Positions 15,739 to 24,753 of a stretch of DNA of 33,880 bases are shown one piece after another. The translations under genes were made by a program, and so were the position numbers. Every line of letters begins with the position of its first letter. The first letter of the stretch is position 1. A model generated the notes under the pieces. That model had not been told where the DNA came from. It searched no databases and saw nothing but the letters and a program-made list of their open reading frames with translations. Source of the DNA: an uncultured Paraprevotella sp. (GTDB taxonomy: Bacteria; Bacteroidota; Bacteroidia; Bacteroidales; Bacteroidaceae); the NCBI GenBank assembly GCA_944321345.1, contig CALUKY010000025.1, positions 1-33,880 on the forward strand, given 5' to 3'.

Positions 15739-17262
15739 ATGCAACAAAAAATCATTATTTTGGATTTTGGTTCACAGACGACCCAGCTGATAGGCCGTCG
15801 TGTACGTGAGTTGGATACATTCTGTGAGATTCTTCCTTACAACAAATTTCCCAAGAATGATCCTTCGGTAATCGGTGTGATCCTGAGCGGTTCACCATTC
15901 AGCGTATATGACGAGAAGGCGTTTAAGATCGAACTGGATGAAATCCGCGGTAAATATCCTATTTTGGGTATTTGCTATGGCGCACAGTTTATGAGTTATG
16001 CTCTTGGCGGTAAGGTTGAGCCGGCTGAAAGCCGTGAGTACGGTCGCGCAAACTTGCAGACTTTCGACCATGAGAATCCTTTGTTCAAGGGATTTGACGA
16101 GCACTCACAGGTCTGGATGAGCCATGGAGATACCATTACGGCATTGCCCGAAGGCTTTAAAGTGATTGCTTCGACTGACAAGGTGGTTAATGCGGCTTAT
16201 CAGGCAGAAGGAGAACCGTTGTGGGGCGTGCAGTTCCATCCGGAAGTGTTCCATTCCGTTCAGGGTTCTTTGTTGCTGAAAAACTTTGTGGTAGATATCT
16301 GTGGAGGAAAGCAGGACTGGAGTGCCGCTTCTTTTGTAGAAACAACAGTTGCCGAACTGAAAGAACAGTTGGGTAATGACCGGGTAATTCTTGGTCTGAG
16401 CGGTGGTGTTGATTCTTCGGTTGCGGCTGTTCTGCTGAACAAGGCCATTGGCAAGAACCTGACTTGTATCTTTGTGGATCACGGTATGCTCCGCAAGAAT
16501 GAGTTCAAGAACGTGATGCACGACTATGAATGTCTGGGACTGAACGTTATCGGTGTTGATGCCAGTGAGAAATTCTTCAAGGATCTGGAAGGGGTAACCG
16601 ATCCGGAACAGAAGCGTAAGATTATCGGTCGCGACTTTATCGAAGTGTTCGATGCCGAGGCGCATAAGATTACCGATGCCAAATGGCTGGCACAGGGAAC
16701 CATCTATCCGGACCGTATCGAGAGTCTGAACATTACCGGTAAGACCATCAAGAGCCATCATAATGTAGGTGGACTGCCCGAAGAGATGAATCTGAAGCTT
16801 TGCGAACCGTTGCAGTGGCTGTTTAAGGACGAAGTCCGTAAGGTAGGCCGCGAGCTGGGTATGCCGGAGCATCTGATTACCCGTCATCCGTTCCCGGGTC
16901 CGGGTCTGGCCGTACGTATATTGGGCGATATCACTCCGGAAAAGGTACGTATCCTTCAGGATGCCGACGATATCTTCATTCAGGGCTTGCGCGACTGGAA
17001 TCTTTATGACCAGGTATGGCAGGCTGGAGTGATTCTGCTGCCGATCAAGAGTGTTGGAGTTATGGGTGATGAGCGTACCTATGAGCGTGCCGTGGCTCTG
17101 CGTGCAGTAACCAGTACCGATGCCATGACTGCCGATTGGGCTCATCTGCCTTATGAATTCATGGCCAAGGTAAGCAATGACATTATTAATAAAGTAAAAG
17201 GGGTGAACAGAGTATGCTATGACATCTCTTCAAAACCACCTGCCACAATTGAGTGGGAATAA
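15739..17262 (+). CDS. guaA: GMP synthase (glutamine-hydrolysing)
   Basis: A 507-residue cytosolic enzyme converting XMP, ATP and glutamine to GMP, the last step of guanine nucleotide synthesis. The N-terminal class I glutamine amidotransferase domain (1 to about 190) has nucleophile Cys79 in GICYGAQ and His167/Glu169 in QFHPE. The ATP-pyrophosphatase domain carries the P-loop SGGVDSS (221-227). The C-terminal dimerisation/XMP domain contains [12 protein letters not shown] (about 384-395) and ends KPPATIEWE. Normal length and all key residues present. It has its own promoter and a strong terminator and looks monocistronic. Confidence 0.97.
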   Translation: MQQKIIILDFGSQTTQLIGRRVRELDTFCEILPYNKFPKNDPSVIGVILSGSPFSVYDEKAFKIELDEIRGKYPILGICYGAQFMSYALGGKVEPAESREYGRANLQTFDHENPLFKGFDEHSQVWMSHGDTITALPEGFKVIASTDKVVNAAYQAEGEPLWGVQFHPEVFHSVQGSLLLKNFVVDICGGKQDWSAASFVETTVAELKEQLGNDRVILGLSGGVDSSVAAVLLNKAIGKNLTCIFVDHGMLRKNEFKNVMHDYECLGLNVIGVDASEKFFKDLEGVTDPEQKRKIIGRDFIEVFDAEAHKITDAKWLAQGTIYPDRIESLNITGKTIKSHHNVGGLPEEMNLKLCEPLQWLFKDEVRKVGRELGMPEHLITRHPFPGPGLAVRILGDITPEKVRILQDADDIFIQGLRDWNLYDQVWQAGVILLPIKSVGVMGDERTYERAVALRAVTSTDAMTADWAHLPYEFMAKVSNDIINKVKGVNRVCYDISSKPPATIEWE

Positions 17263-17265
17263 AAT

Positions 17266-17312
17266 CAAGATACAGGCTGAAGGATTGCCTTCAGCCTGTA
17301 TCTTGTTCTTTT
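17266..17312 (+). terminator. Intrinsic terminator after guaA
   Basis: A perfect 18-bp stem: 17266-17283 pairs with 17288-17305 around the loop ATTG, followed by TTCTTTT. It starts 3 nt after the guaA stop codon. The long perfect stem could also stabilise the mRNA 3' end. Confidence 0.93.
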
Positions 17313-17433
17313 AAGAACCATATCCGTTCCGGGATAGGCCCCTTTCGCGGGGTATTTGCCCCGATGAATTTGTTCATTGATTTTTTTAATGATATTTTTC
17401 CGGGAATTTGGAACGTATATGAAAAGAATTTAT
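17313..17433 (+). other. Intergenic stretch with two mutually exclusive GC hairpins
   Basis: GGGG at 17351-17354 can pair either with CCCC upstream (17341-17344) or, as CGGGG (17350-17354), with CCCCG downstream (17361-17365). The stretch lies between the guaA terminator and the promoter of the small lipoprotein gene. I see no ORF in it. Confidence 0.4.
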
Positions 17434-17441
17434 TAATTTTG
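17434..17441 (+). promoter_or_regulatory. Candidate -7 element for the small lipoprotein gene and gap
   Basis: TAATTTTG matches TAnnTTTG. A TTTG occurs at 17407-17410, a 23-nt spacing that is slightly long. It lies 21 nt before the 29-residue ORF. No equally good box is seen just before gap, so gap may be transcribed from here. Confidence 0.55.
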
Positions 17442-17462
17442 CAGTGAATAAAATTAGAGTAA

Positions 17463-17552
17463 ATGAGACGTACATATCACATCTGTATCATAGTTCTGTC
17501 AGCTGTCTTGCTTATGTCGTGTGGAGCGGCCCATTACTGTAATTGTGGCTGA
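17463..17552 (+). CDS. Very small lipoprotein (29 residues)
   Basis: Translation gives a basic start (MRRTYH), a hydrophobic helix (ICIIVLSAVLL, 7-17) and a lipobox-like LMSCG with acceptor Cys20. After signal peptidase II cleavage the mature peptide would be only 10 residues, CGAAHYCNCG, with two further cysteines in a CxC arrangement. A consensus-like promoter box lies 21 nt upstream, and the complete signal/lipobox architecture makes chance unlikely. It precedes gap by 72 nt on the same strand. Function unknown; it might be an envelope lipopeptide or a leader peptide affecting gap expression. Confidence 0.6.
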   Translation: MRRTYHICIIVLSAVLLMSCGAAHYCNCG

Positions 17553-17612
17553 TATAAAGCCCGTAAAAGATTTTAGAGATTAATAATTTATATTCTAACC
17601 TTTAATTTTTAA

Positions 17613-18635
<1,023 letters not shown>

Positions 18636-18655
18636 TAAATCGTATCCAATAAATG

Positions 18656-18688
18656 AAGCCACTCAGTTTGCCTGAGTGGCTTTTTTTT
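18656..18688 (+). terminator. Intrinsic terminator after gap
   Basis: GCCACTCAG (18658-18666), loop TTTGC, CTGAGTGGC (18672-18680), then eight Ts; two A-T pairs extend the stem to 18656. The loop TTTG also serves as the -33 element of the following promoter. Confidence 0.94.
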
Positions 18689-18697
18689 GTATTTTTG
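18667..18697 (+). promoter_or_regulatory. Promoter embedded in the gap terminator
   Basis: TTTG (18667-18670, in the terminator loop), 19-nt spacer, TATTTTTG (18690-18697): a perfect match to the Bacteroidetes consensus. The next gene starts at 18717, so the 5' UTR is only about 14 nt. Confidence 0.8.
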
Positions 18698-18716
18698 CAC
18701 CGCTAAATTTGAAGAA

Positions 18717-19895
18717 ATGAATAGGAAAAGACTGAAAGAGGCATTGTTGCAGCGTAAAACGGCCGAAGGATTTATATTTATTGTGGTGTTTTTGGCTGTG
18801 TTTACTTATATCGGAAGCGTGATGGGCCTTTCCAATATGCTCAATACGATCATGAATACGGCTCATGACCTGCTTTTGCAGACAGTATTTTATCTGATGG
18901 GAGTTGTCGTGCTCTCCGGTGCCTTGAGCCGTTTGTTTATTGAATTCGGTGTCGTGCGGATTATGGAGTTTTTGTTCGGACGGTTGATGAAACCGGTTTT
19001 CGGACTGCCGGGTGTAGCCGTTTTGGGAGCTATCATGCCCTTTTTGTCTGATAATCCGGCGGTATTGACTCTGGCCAAAGACAAAAACTTCAGTCGCTAT
19101 TTTAAAAAATACCAGTTCGTTTCGTTCATAAACTATGGTACGGCATTTGGCATGGGATTGATTGTACTGGTGTTCATGCTGGGAAAGGGATATGCTCTTG
19201 AGCCTTTGCTGGGCGTTTTAGGAGCAATTGCCGCTTGTGCTCTTTCTACCAGATTCTTTCAGAGAATGCTGATTCAGAAAGATCCTTCATATCTGGAACC
19301 GATGCCGGTTGTTACCGAGGAAAATAAAGAACTGCGCACCCATGAAGCTCAGCGTGCCGAAGTGCTTCAGGCCAAAGAAAGTACCTTTATCCGTTTTTTG
19401 AACGCTTTGCTCGACGGAGGAAAAAACGGTGTGGAACTCGGATTGGCGATTATTCCTGGTGTGATTATCATTTCTACCGCTGTGTTTATTCTGACATTCG
19501 GTCCCGGTCCGTCAGGAGTCTATGACGGCTCTCCATATCAGGGTATTGCCTTATTGCCCGACCTGGCTGGTAGAATCAATTTTATTTTTGAATGGCTTTT
19601 CGGTTTCAAACATCCGGAGCTGGTCGCTTTTCCGATCACTTCCTTGGGAACGGTAGGAGCGGCTTTAGGTCAGGTTCCCATGTTTATTTCACAGGGATTC
19701 CTGGACGGTAATGCCGTTGCTGTGTTTACGGCTATGGGAATCAGTTGGAGCGGATTCCTTTCAACCTATTCAGCCATTTTTGATGCCATCGGCTATCGCC
19801 ATCTTACTTCGCAGGCTATGGGAATTCATTTGGTCAGCGGACTGGTAGCCGGTGTATTTGCCCATTTGCTTTATTTGTTGTACGCACTTTTCTAG
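18717..19895 (+). CDS. Nucleoside-recognition (Gate) domain membrane protein
   Basis: A 392-residue integral membrane protein with about nine hydrophobic segments. The pattern (TVFYLMGVVVLSGALSRLF; PFLSDNPAVLTLAKD; ITSLGTVGAALGQVPMFIS) resembles the spore-maturation/nucleoside-recognition Gate family found in transporters and in SpmA/SpmB. The transported substrate is unknown; no sporulation role is expected in this phylum. The ATG at 18717 fits the promoter ending at 18697; an extension to an upstream TTG would precede the predicted transcript start. A soluble, charged loop lies at about residues 195-235. miaA begins 10 nt downstream. Confidence 0.8.
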   Translation: MNRKRLKEALLQRKTAEGFIFIVVFLAVFTYIGSVMGLSNMLNTIMNTAHDLLLQTVFYLMGVVVLSGALSRLFIEFGVVRIMEFLFGRLMKPVFGLPGVAVLGAIMPFLSDNPAVLTLAKDKNFSRYFKKYQFVSFINYGTAFGMGLIVLVFMLGKGYALEPLLGVLGAIAACALSTRFFQRMLIQKDPSYLEPMPVVTEENKELRTHEAQRAEVLQAKESTFIRFLNALLDGGKNGVELGLAIIPGVIIISTAVFILTFGPGPSGVYDGSPYQGIALLPDLAGRINFIFEWLFGFKHPELVAFPITSLGTVGAALGQVPMFISQGFLDGNAVAVFTAMGISWSGFLSTYSAIFDAIGYRHLTSQAMGIHLVSGLVAGVFAHLLYLLYALF

Positions 19896-19905
19896 AAACC
19901 GAAGT

Positions 19906-20823
19906 ATGAAATATGATCTGATTACCGTGCTGGGGCCTACAGCCTCGGGAAAAACAACTTTGGCAACTCATATGGCCGCCTCTTTGCATGCAGAGATTAT
20001 CAGTGCCGACAGCCGTCAGGTGTATCGCCGCATGGATTTGGGAACCGGAAAGGATTTGGCTGATTATCTGGTGGACGGTCAGCAGATTCCTTATCATCTG
20101 ATTGATATTTGTGAACCGGGGAGCCAGTATAATGTTTATGAGTATCAGAAAGATTTTAAGGCAGTATACTTGCGGTTGAAGGAAAAACAGGTGTTGCCCG
20201 TACTGTGCGGAGGTACCGGCCTTTATCTGGAGTCGGTGCTTCGCGGTTATCGTATGGATACTGTTCCGGAAAATACGGAACTGCGTCACTCCCTCGAAGG
20301 GAAGAGTCTGGCAGAGCTGACCGATATTCTGAGTGGATACAAGCAATTGCACAACAAAACGGATGTGGATACAGTGAAGCGTGCCATCCGTGCCATTGAA
20401 ATAGCCGAATATTACCGCACTCATCCGGTAACACAAACGGATATGCCCGATTTCCATTCTTTGGTGATCGGAGTCGATATTCCTCGCGAATTGCGTCGCC
20501 AGCGTATTTCCGACCGTTTGAAACAGCGTCTGGAAGACGGAATGGTCGATGAGATACGCGATTTGCTGGCCGAAGGAATTCCTGCCGAGAATTTGATTTA
20601 CTATGGTCTGGAATATAAGTTCCTGACTTATTATGTTTTGGGAAAACTTACTTACGAGGAAATGTATTCCCAACTCGAGATTGCTATCCATCAGTTTGCC
20701 AAGCGCCAGATGACCTGGTTCCGGGGAATGGAGCGTCGGGGTACGGTCATTCATTGGATTGATGGAACCCTTCCCCTCGAAGAAAAGGTGCGGCAGATCG
20801 AAGAACTGTACCGAATGGGATAA
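19906..20823 (+). CDS. miaA: tRNA dimethylallyltransferase
   Basis: A 305-residue enzyme that transfers the dimethylallyl group to N6 of A37 in tRNAs reading UNN codons. Motifs: P-loop GPTASGKT (10-17), SADSRQVYRRMDLGTGK (33-49) for tRNA and DMAPP contact, and CGGTGLYLESVL (101-112). The ATG at 19906 aligns the P-loop at the normal distance from the N-terminus; earlier in-frame starts lie inside the preceding gene. As I recall, Bacteroidetes genomes often carry two miaA copies, so this could be one of two. It lies 10 nt after the membrane-protein gene and is likely co-transcribed with it. Confidence 0.94.
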   Translation: MKYDLITVLGPTASGKTTLATHMAASLHAEIISADSRQVYRRMDLGTGKDLADYLVDGQQIPYHLIDICEPGSQYNVYEYQKDFKAVYLRLKEKQVLPVLCGGTGLYLESVLRGYRMDTVPENTELRHSLEGKSLAELTDILSGYKQLHNKTDVDTVKRAIRAIEIAEYYRTHPVTQTDMPDFHSLVIGVDIPRELRRQRISDRLKQRLEDGMVDEIRDLLAEGIPAENLIYYGLEYKFLTYYVLGKLTYEEMYSQLEIAIHQFAKRQMTWFRGMERRGTVIHWIDGTLPLEEKVRQIEELYRMG

Positions 20824-20837
20824 AAAAATGATATTTC

Positions 20838-20869
20838 TTGCACATTTTCTTTTCTTTTGTGTAACTTTG
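20838..20869 (+). promoter_or_regulatory. Promoter of the diacylglycerol-kinase-like gene
   Basis: TTG (20838-20840), 21-nt spacer, TAACTTTG (20862-20869), 19 nt before the ATG at 20889. Confidence 0.7.
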
Positions 20870-20888
20870 CCGGATAAAACAGCTTGAT

Positions 20889-21812
20889 ATGTCTAAGGAA
20901 AATAGCAGATGGGGTATTATTTACTGCCCAAAGGAAGGGAAAACCGGATCGCAGAAGCATTGGTCAGCTATACGTAAGTATCTGAAGGAGAAAGAGGTAC
21001 ATTATGATTTTGTGCAGAGCGAAGATAAGGAATCTGTGGAGCGTCTGGCCGCCATGCTGGCCGATAACGGATATACCACGATTGTCGTGGTAGGGGGCGA
21101 TGCGGCTCTTTATCGGGCTTTGAACGGATTGCTTTCTGTGGATGCTTCACGTTTGGCCAGGATATCGGTAGGAGTGATTCCTTATGGTTGGGCCAATGAT
21201 TTTGCCCGTTTCTGGGGCTTGACCGAAGATGACTATAAAAAAGCCGTTGATACGATTCTGGAACACCGTGTCCGTAAGGTGGATGTCGGTTACTGTCAGT
21301 TGGAAGACAACACCCGTCGTTATTTTCTGAATTGTGTGAATATTGGTCTGGTGGCCAATATTATGAAAATCAAGCATAAAACCCAGCGTTTTTGGGGAAT
21401 GCGCAGTCTTTCTTTTTTCTCATCCATGTTTTTGCTGCTGTTTCACCGTATGGAACACGTAATGCATCTGAAGGTGAATCAGGACGATATCCGAAAAAAG
21501 ATCATGACGGTTTGTGTTGGCAATGCCTGGGGATACGGACAGACTCCAAGCAGTGTACCTTATAACGGATGGCTGGATGTGTCCGTTGTGTCGCATCCGG
21601 AGCTGACCAAAATGTTTGAGGGGCTTTGGATGCTGATTTGGGGGCGTTTCCTGAATCATAAGAATGTTAAGGCTTATCGTACCCGGAGAATTCTAGTGGT
21701 GGAACATAACAAGTCTTGTGTCAGTCTTGACGGGGCTGTTTGGGAAGAGGCACATGGACCGCTGGAAATCGGTATCCTTCCAGAGGCGCTGAATTTCATC
21801 ATTCCGGTTTAA
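20889..21812 (+). CDS. Diacylglycerol/lipid kinase family protein with altered motifs
   Basis: A 307-residue protein with the two-domain DAGK/YegS/sphingosine-kinase fold by pattern: an N-terminal nucleotide-binding half and a C-terminal beta-sandwich ending near LEIGILPEALNFIIPV. The nucleotide loop reads GGDAALYRALNG (69-80) where GGDGTxxExxNG is usual, and the second glycine motif reads PYGWAND (98-104) instead of PxGTGND. Asp71 and Asn103/Asp104 remain. It may phosphorylate a lipid at the membrane, but the altered glycine loops leave activity uncertain. It has its own promoter and is convergent with the Crp/Fnr gene. Confidence 0.8.
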   Translation: MSKENSRWGIIYCPKEGKTGSQKHWSAIRKYLKEKEVHYDFVQSEDKESVERLAAMLADNGYTTIVVVGGDAALYRALNGLLSVDASRLARISVGVIPYGWANDFARFWGLTEDDYKKAVDTILEHRVRKVDVGYCQLEDNTRRYFLNCVNIGLVANIMKIKHKTQRFWGMRSLSFFSSMFLLLFHRMEHVMHLKVNQDDIRKKIMTVCVGNAWGYGQTPSSVPYNGWLDVSVVSHPELTKMFEGLWMLIWGRFLNHKNVKAYRTRRILVVEHNKSCVSLDGAVWEEAHGPLEIGILPEALNFIIPV

Positions 21813-21855
21813 ATCTGTTTGGGATGCCTGCATTGTGGCGAAACGGTTTTTTATT

Positions 21856-22557
21856 TTAACCGAATTTAGAGATTCTTTCTAAAGCCGCTTCATCAATAAT
21901 CTTTATTTTCCGTCCGTCAATGGCAATGATTTTCTCGGAAGAGAAATTCGACAGGGTACGGATGGCATTTGCGGTGGTCATATTCGACAGGTTGGCCATA
22001 TCTTCGCGCGACAGATATATGCTCAAAGTGCATCCGTCTTCTTCTACTCCGTAGTTTTCTTTCAGGAAGAGAATGGCTTCTGCCAGTCTGCCCCGTATGT
22101 GTTTTTGGGTCAGATTGACTGTTCGTTCGTCGGCAATTCCCAAGTCTATAGAGAGTTGTCGGATAAAGAACCACGCCAGCTGGTGGTTTTCGCACACCAG
22201 TCGGGTTACGATACTCATCGGGATCATTCCCACAATAGAATATTCAAAGGCAGCAGCTGCTGTCAGAAAACTTTGTCCGGCAAAAGATGCGCGGTATCCG
22301 AAGTATTCCACAGGCTTGATGACCCGGATAATCTGATTTCTTCCTCCGGCTCCGTTTTTGAATATTTTTACTTTACCTTGAAGCAGACACAGCAATTTGT
22401 TTGGAAGTTCTCCTTCCAAATAAATCGGTTCGTTTTTTTTGAAGCTTTGTATGGTCAGATGGTCCTTAAGCAGTTTCTTCTGCTCTTCATTTAATGGATC
22501 CCATATGTCTGATAATTTTTCTATTGCTTCGTCCAGACTTATACTTTGTTTCACCAT
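21856..22557 (-). CDS. Crp/Fnr-family transcriptional regulator
   Basis: A 233-residue regulator. Residues about 25-140 form a cyclic-nucleotide-binding-like beta roll (KNEPIYLEGELPNKLLCLLQ, 41-60; FGYRASFAGQ, 86-95). A long dimerisation helix follows, and a winged helix-turn-helix occupies about 178-222 (YLSREDMANLSNMTTANAIR, 181-200). There is no N-terminal cysteine cluster, so it is not an oxygen-sensing FNR; the cAMP-binding RxS signature of E. coli CRP is not evident either, so the effector is unknown. It is divergent from the glucan cluster across 233 bp, suggesting it may control it. Confidence 0.9.
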   Translation of the reverse strand: MVKQSISLDEAIEKLSDIWDPLNEEQKKLLKDHLTIQSFKKNEPIYLEGELPNKLLCLLQGKVKIFKNGAGGRNQIIRVIKPVEYFGYRASFAGQSFLTAAAAFEYSIVGMIPMSIVTRLVCENHQLAWFFIRQLSIDLGIADERTVNLTQKHIRGRLAEAILFLKENYGVEEDGCTLSIYLSREDMANLSNMTTANAIRTLSNFSSEKIIAIDGRKIKIIDEAALERISKFG

Positions 22558-22587
22558 GATACTGTGTCAAAAATATGTTATACGGCA

Positions 22588-22619
22588 CAAAAATAATAAT
22601 TTTATACATCCGCAACAAA
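22588..22619 (-). promoter_or_regulatory. Promoter of the Crp/Fnr gene
   Basis: Minus strand TTTG (22616-22619), 20-nt spacer, TATTTTTG (22588-22595). A second TATTTTTG lies at 22568-22575, just before the ATG, and could be an alternative -7 box. Confidence 0.65.
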
Positions 22620-22710
22620 AATGTTATCGCAAAAAAAAAATCATTTTTTATAAAAATAAGTTTTATGTGATAATTTTCTCGTTTTATTTTTAAATAAAGA
22701 ATATTTGTTA

Positions 22711-22718
22711 TATATTTG
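22711..22718 (+). promoter_or_regulatory. Candidate -7 element of the glucan cluster
   Basis: TATATTTG matches TAnnTTTG, giving a 5' UTR of about 67 nt before the ATG at 22791. The upstream half is only AT-rich, which would fit activator dependence. Confidence 0.55.
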
Positions 22719-22790
22719 AAGACATGAATACCATAAATTGCCTGTGAACAATAAACAATAATATAAATCTAAAACCTTAAGAAGTCGACT

Positions 22791-24734
22791 ATGAGTTATT
22801 TACAGTTTGATAAAACTCTGATGACGAATCTGCAAGAGTCCTTACCCAAAGAAATCTTGCGATCCAATCGGTCGGGCGCATATTCTTGTTCTACAATTGT
22901 CGATTGCAATACAAGAAAATACCATGGATTATTGGTGGTCCCGATACCCGAGATGGATGATGAGAATCATGTCTTGCTTTCATCATTAGATGAGACGGTC
23001 ATTCAGCATGGAGCTGAGTTTAATTTGGGACTGCACAAATATCAGGGCGATAATTTCAGTCCAAAAGGTCATAAGTACATTCGCGAATTTGAATGTCAGC
23101 AGGTTCCGACAACCATTTATCGTGTCGGTGGCGTTCTGCTCAAAAAGGAAAAGGTATTCCAGCATTATGAAAACCGAATTCTGGTACGATACACATTATT
23201 GGAAGCACATTCTGCCACCAAACTTCGTCTGCGTCCTTTTCTGGCCTTCAGAAGTGTGCGCGAATATACTCATGAAAACCAATATGCCTCACGCGAATAC
23301 ACCGAGATTAACCATGGAATAAAAACGAGTATGTATCCCGGATATCCGGAGTTGTACATGCAGCTGGACAAGAAGAATGAGTTTGTGTTCTGTCCGGACT
23401 GGTATCGTGGGGTTGAGTATCCTAAGGAACAGGAGCGCGGATACTCTTTTAATGAAGACCTGTATGTTCCCGGATATTTTGAGTGTGACATTAAGAAAGG
23501 AGAGAGTGTGACTTTCTCTGCGGGATTATCGGAGATCAAGGTGAGCCAGTTGAATAATGTGGTTGATTTTGAGGTGAAATCACGTACTCCGCGCGATAAT
23601 TTCTATCACTGTATGGTTAATTCCGCCCATCAGTTCTATAATCATCGTGATGGCGAGAATTATATTTTGGCCGGTTATCCCTGGTTCAAGTGCCGTGCGC
23701 GCGATATGTTTATCTCTTTGCCGGGATTGACTTTGGTGAACGATGAGATCGAGAAGTTTGAGCTCTTTATGGAAACGGCACGTAAGGGAATTGAGGATAT
23801 TATCAACGCCCGTCCTTTGTCCGTGCGCATTTATGAAATGGAGCAACCCGATGTCTTGCTTTGGGCCGTATGGTGCATCCAGCAGTATGCCAATATTGTT
23901 TCCGAAGAAAAATGCATGGAGAAATACGGCGTTCTGTTGCGTTCTATCATGGATTTTATGCTCGAAGGAAAGCATCCGGAAATCGAGCTTCGCGAAAACG
24001 GATTGCTTTGGGTCGAAGGCAAGGAAAAGCCGGTAACGTGGATGAACTCCACTTCCAACGGTCGTCCTATTGTTCCGCGCTCCGGATATGTGGTCGAAAT
24101 AAATGCCTTGTGGTATAACGCATTGAAGTATTGTGCACAGATGTGCGCTGCCATGAATAATGCCGATCGCGGACAGATGTACGAGGAGCGCGCCCGTGTG
24201 GCACAGGAGTCTTTTGTACAGGTATTCTGGAACGAGCATGGTTACTTGATGGATTATGTTGACGACGGTGTTGCCGATTGGAGTGTTCGTCCGAACATGA
24301 TCTTTGCCGTAGCATTGGATTATTCTCCATTGGATAAGAAACAGCAGAAGGCTATTCTGGATATCTGTACCAAGGAATTGCTTACTCCAAAGGGACTCCG
24401 TTCCTTGAGTCCGAAGAGTACCGGTTATAATCCGATGTATGTCGGTCCTCAGATTCAGCGTGATTATGCTTACCATCAGGGAACCGCATGGCCATGGTTG
24501 GCCGGTTTCTACATGGAAGCCTGTCTGAAAGTATATAAATACAGCCGTCTGAGCTTTATTGAGCGTCAGTTGGTCGGTTACGAAGAGGAGATGTTCTATC
24601 ACTGTCTGGGTACACTGCCCGAACTGTTTGACGGTAATCCGCCTTTCCATGGTCGTGGCGCCATTTCTTTCGCTATGAATGTGGGAGGTATTTTGCGTGT
24701 GTTGAAGTTAATGGAAAAATATAACTTGGAATAA
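22791..24734 (+). CDS. Glycogen debranching enzyme-like amylo-alpha-1,6-glucosidase (GH133)
   Basis: A 647-residue protein matching prokaryotic GDE/GH133 debranching enzymes. The N-terminal beta-sandwich domain (1 to about 260) opens with EILRSNRSGAYSCSTI and NTRKYHGLLV; the C-terminal (alpha/alpha)6 barrel (about 270-645) includes GYPWFKCRARDMFISLPGL (295-313), TWMNSTSNG (416-424), VEINALWYNAL (435-445) and RDYAYHQGTAWPW (557-569). It would hydrolyse alpha-1,6 branch stubs in cytosolic glycogen. The WMN (417-419) replaces the WMD I recall as usual, where the Asp is a catalytic candidate. It is first in a three-gene glucan cluster; the GT4 gene follows after 19 nt. Confidence 0.88.
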   Translation: MSYLQFDKTLMTNLQESLPKEILRSNRSGAYSCSTIVDCNTRKYHGLLVVPIPEMDDENHVLLSSLDETVIQHGAEFNLGLHKYQGDNFSPKGHKYIREFECQQVPTTIYRVGGVLLKKEKVFQHYENRILVRYTLLEAHSATKLRLRPFLAFRSVREYTHENQYASREYTEINHGIKTSMYPGYPELYMQLDKKNEFVFCPDWYRGVEYPKEQERGYSFNEDLYVPGYFECDIKKGESVTFSAGLSEIKVSQLNNVVDFEVKSRTPRDNFYHCMVNSAHQFYNHRDGENYILAGYPWFKCRARDMFISLPGLTLVNDEIEKFELFMETARKGIEDIINARPLSVRIYEMEQPDVLLWAVWCIQQYANIVSEEKCMEKYGVLLRSIMDFMLEGKHPEIELRENGLLWVEGKEKPVTWMNSTSNGRPIVPRSGYVVEINALWYNALKYCAQMCAAMNNADRGQMYEERARVAQESFVQVFWNEHGYLMDYVDDGVADWSVRPNMIFAVALDYSPLDKKQQKAILDICTKELLTPKGLRSLSPKSTGYNPMYVGPQIQRDYAYHQGTAWPWLAGFYMEACLKVYKYSRLSFIERQLVGYEEEMFYHCLGTLPELFDGNPPFHGRGAISFAMNVGGILRVLKLMEKYNLE

Positions 24735-24740
24735 AGATTA

Positions 24741-24746
24741 AGGAGG
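24741..24746 (+). promoter_or_regulatory. Perfect Shine-Dalgarno site before the GT4 gene
   Basis: AGGAGG seven nucleotides before the ATG at 24754. This is unusual in this window, where most genes lack a recognisable Shine-Dalgarno sequence, and it fixes the start codon. Confidence 0.75.
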
Positions 24747-24753
24747 AATAAAG

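Noticed and set aside
16105-17145. Long open frame (346 codons) on the minus strand opposite guaA
   Set aside because: guaA is unmistakable on the plus strand; the antisense frame has no recognisable domain, signal or promoter and is a codon-bias shadow.
19834-20754. Open frame of 306 codons on the minus strand opposite miaA
   Set aside because: Antisense to a gene with all MiaA motifs; translation is not protein-like.
21837-21861. Possible terminator between the convergent lipid-kinase and Crp/Fnr genes
   Set aside because: Only a 5-bp CGGTT/AACCG stem around an AT-rich loop; too weak to call.
22621-22690. TTATC/GATAA half-sites as a Crp operator
   Set aside because: The halves are about 36 nt apart in very AT-rich DNA, far from the usual Crp spacing; no supported palindrome.
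23580-24650. Open frame of 356 codons on the minus strand opposite the GH133 gene
   Set aside because: Antisense shadow; the sense strand encodes a complete GH133 protein.
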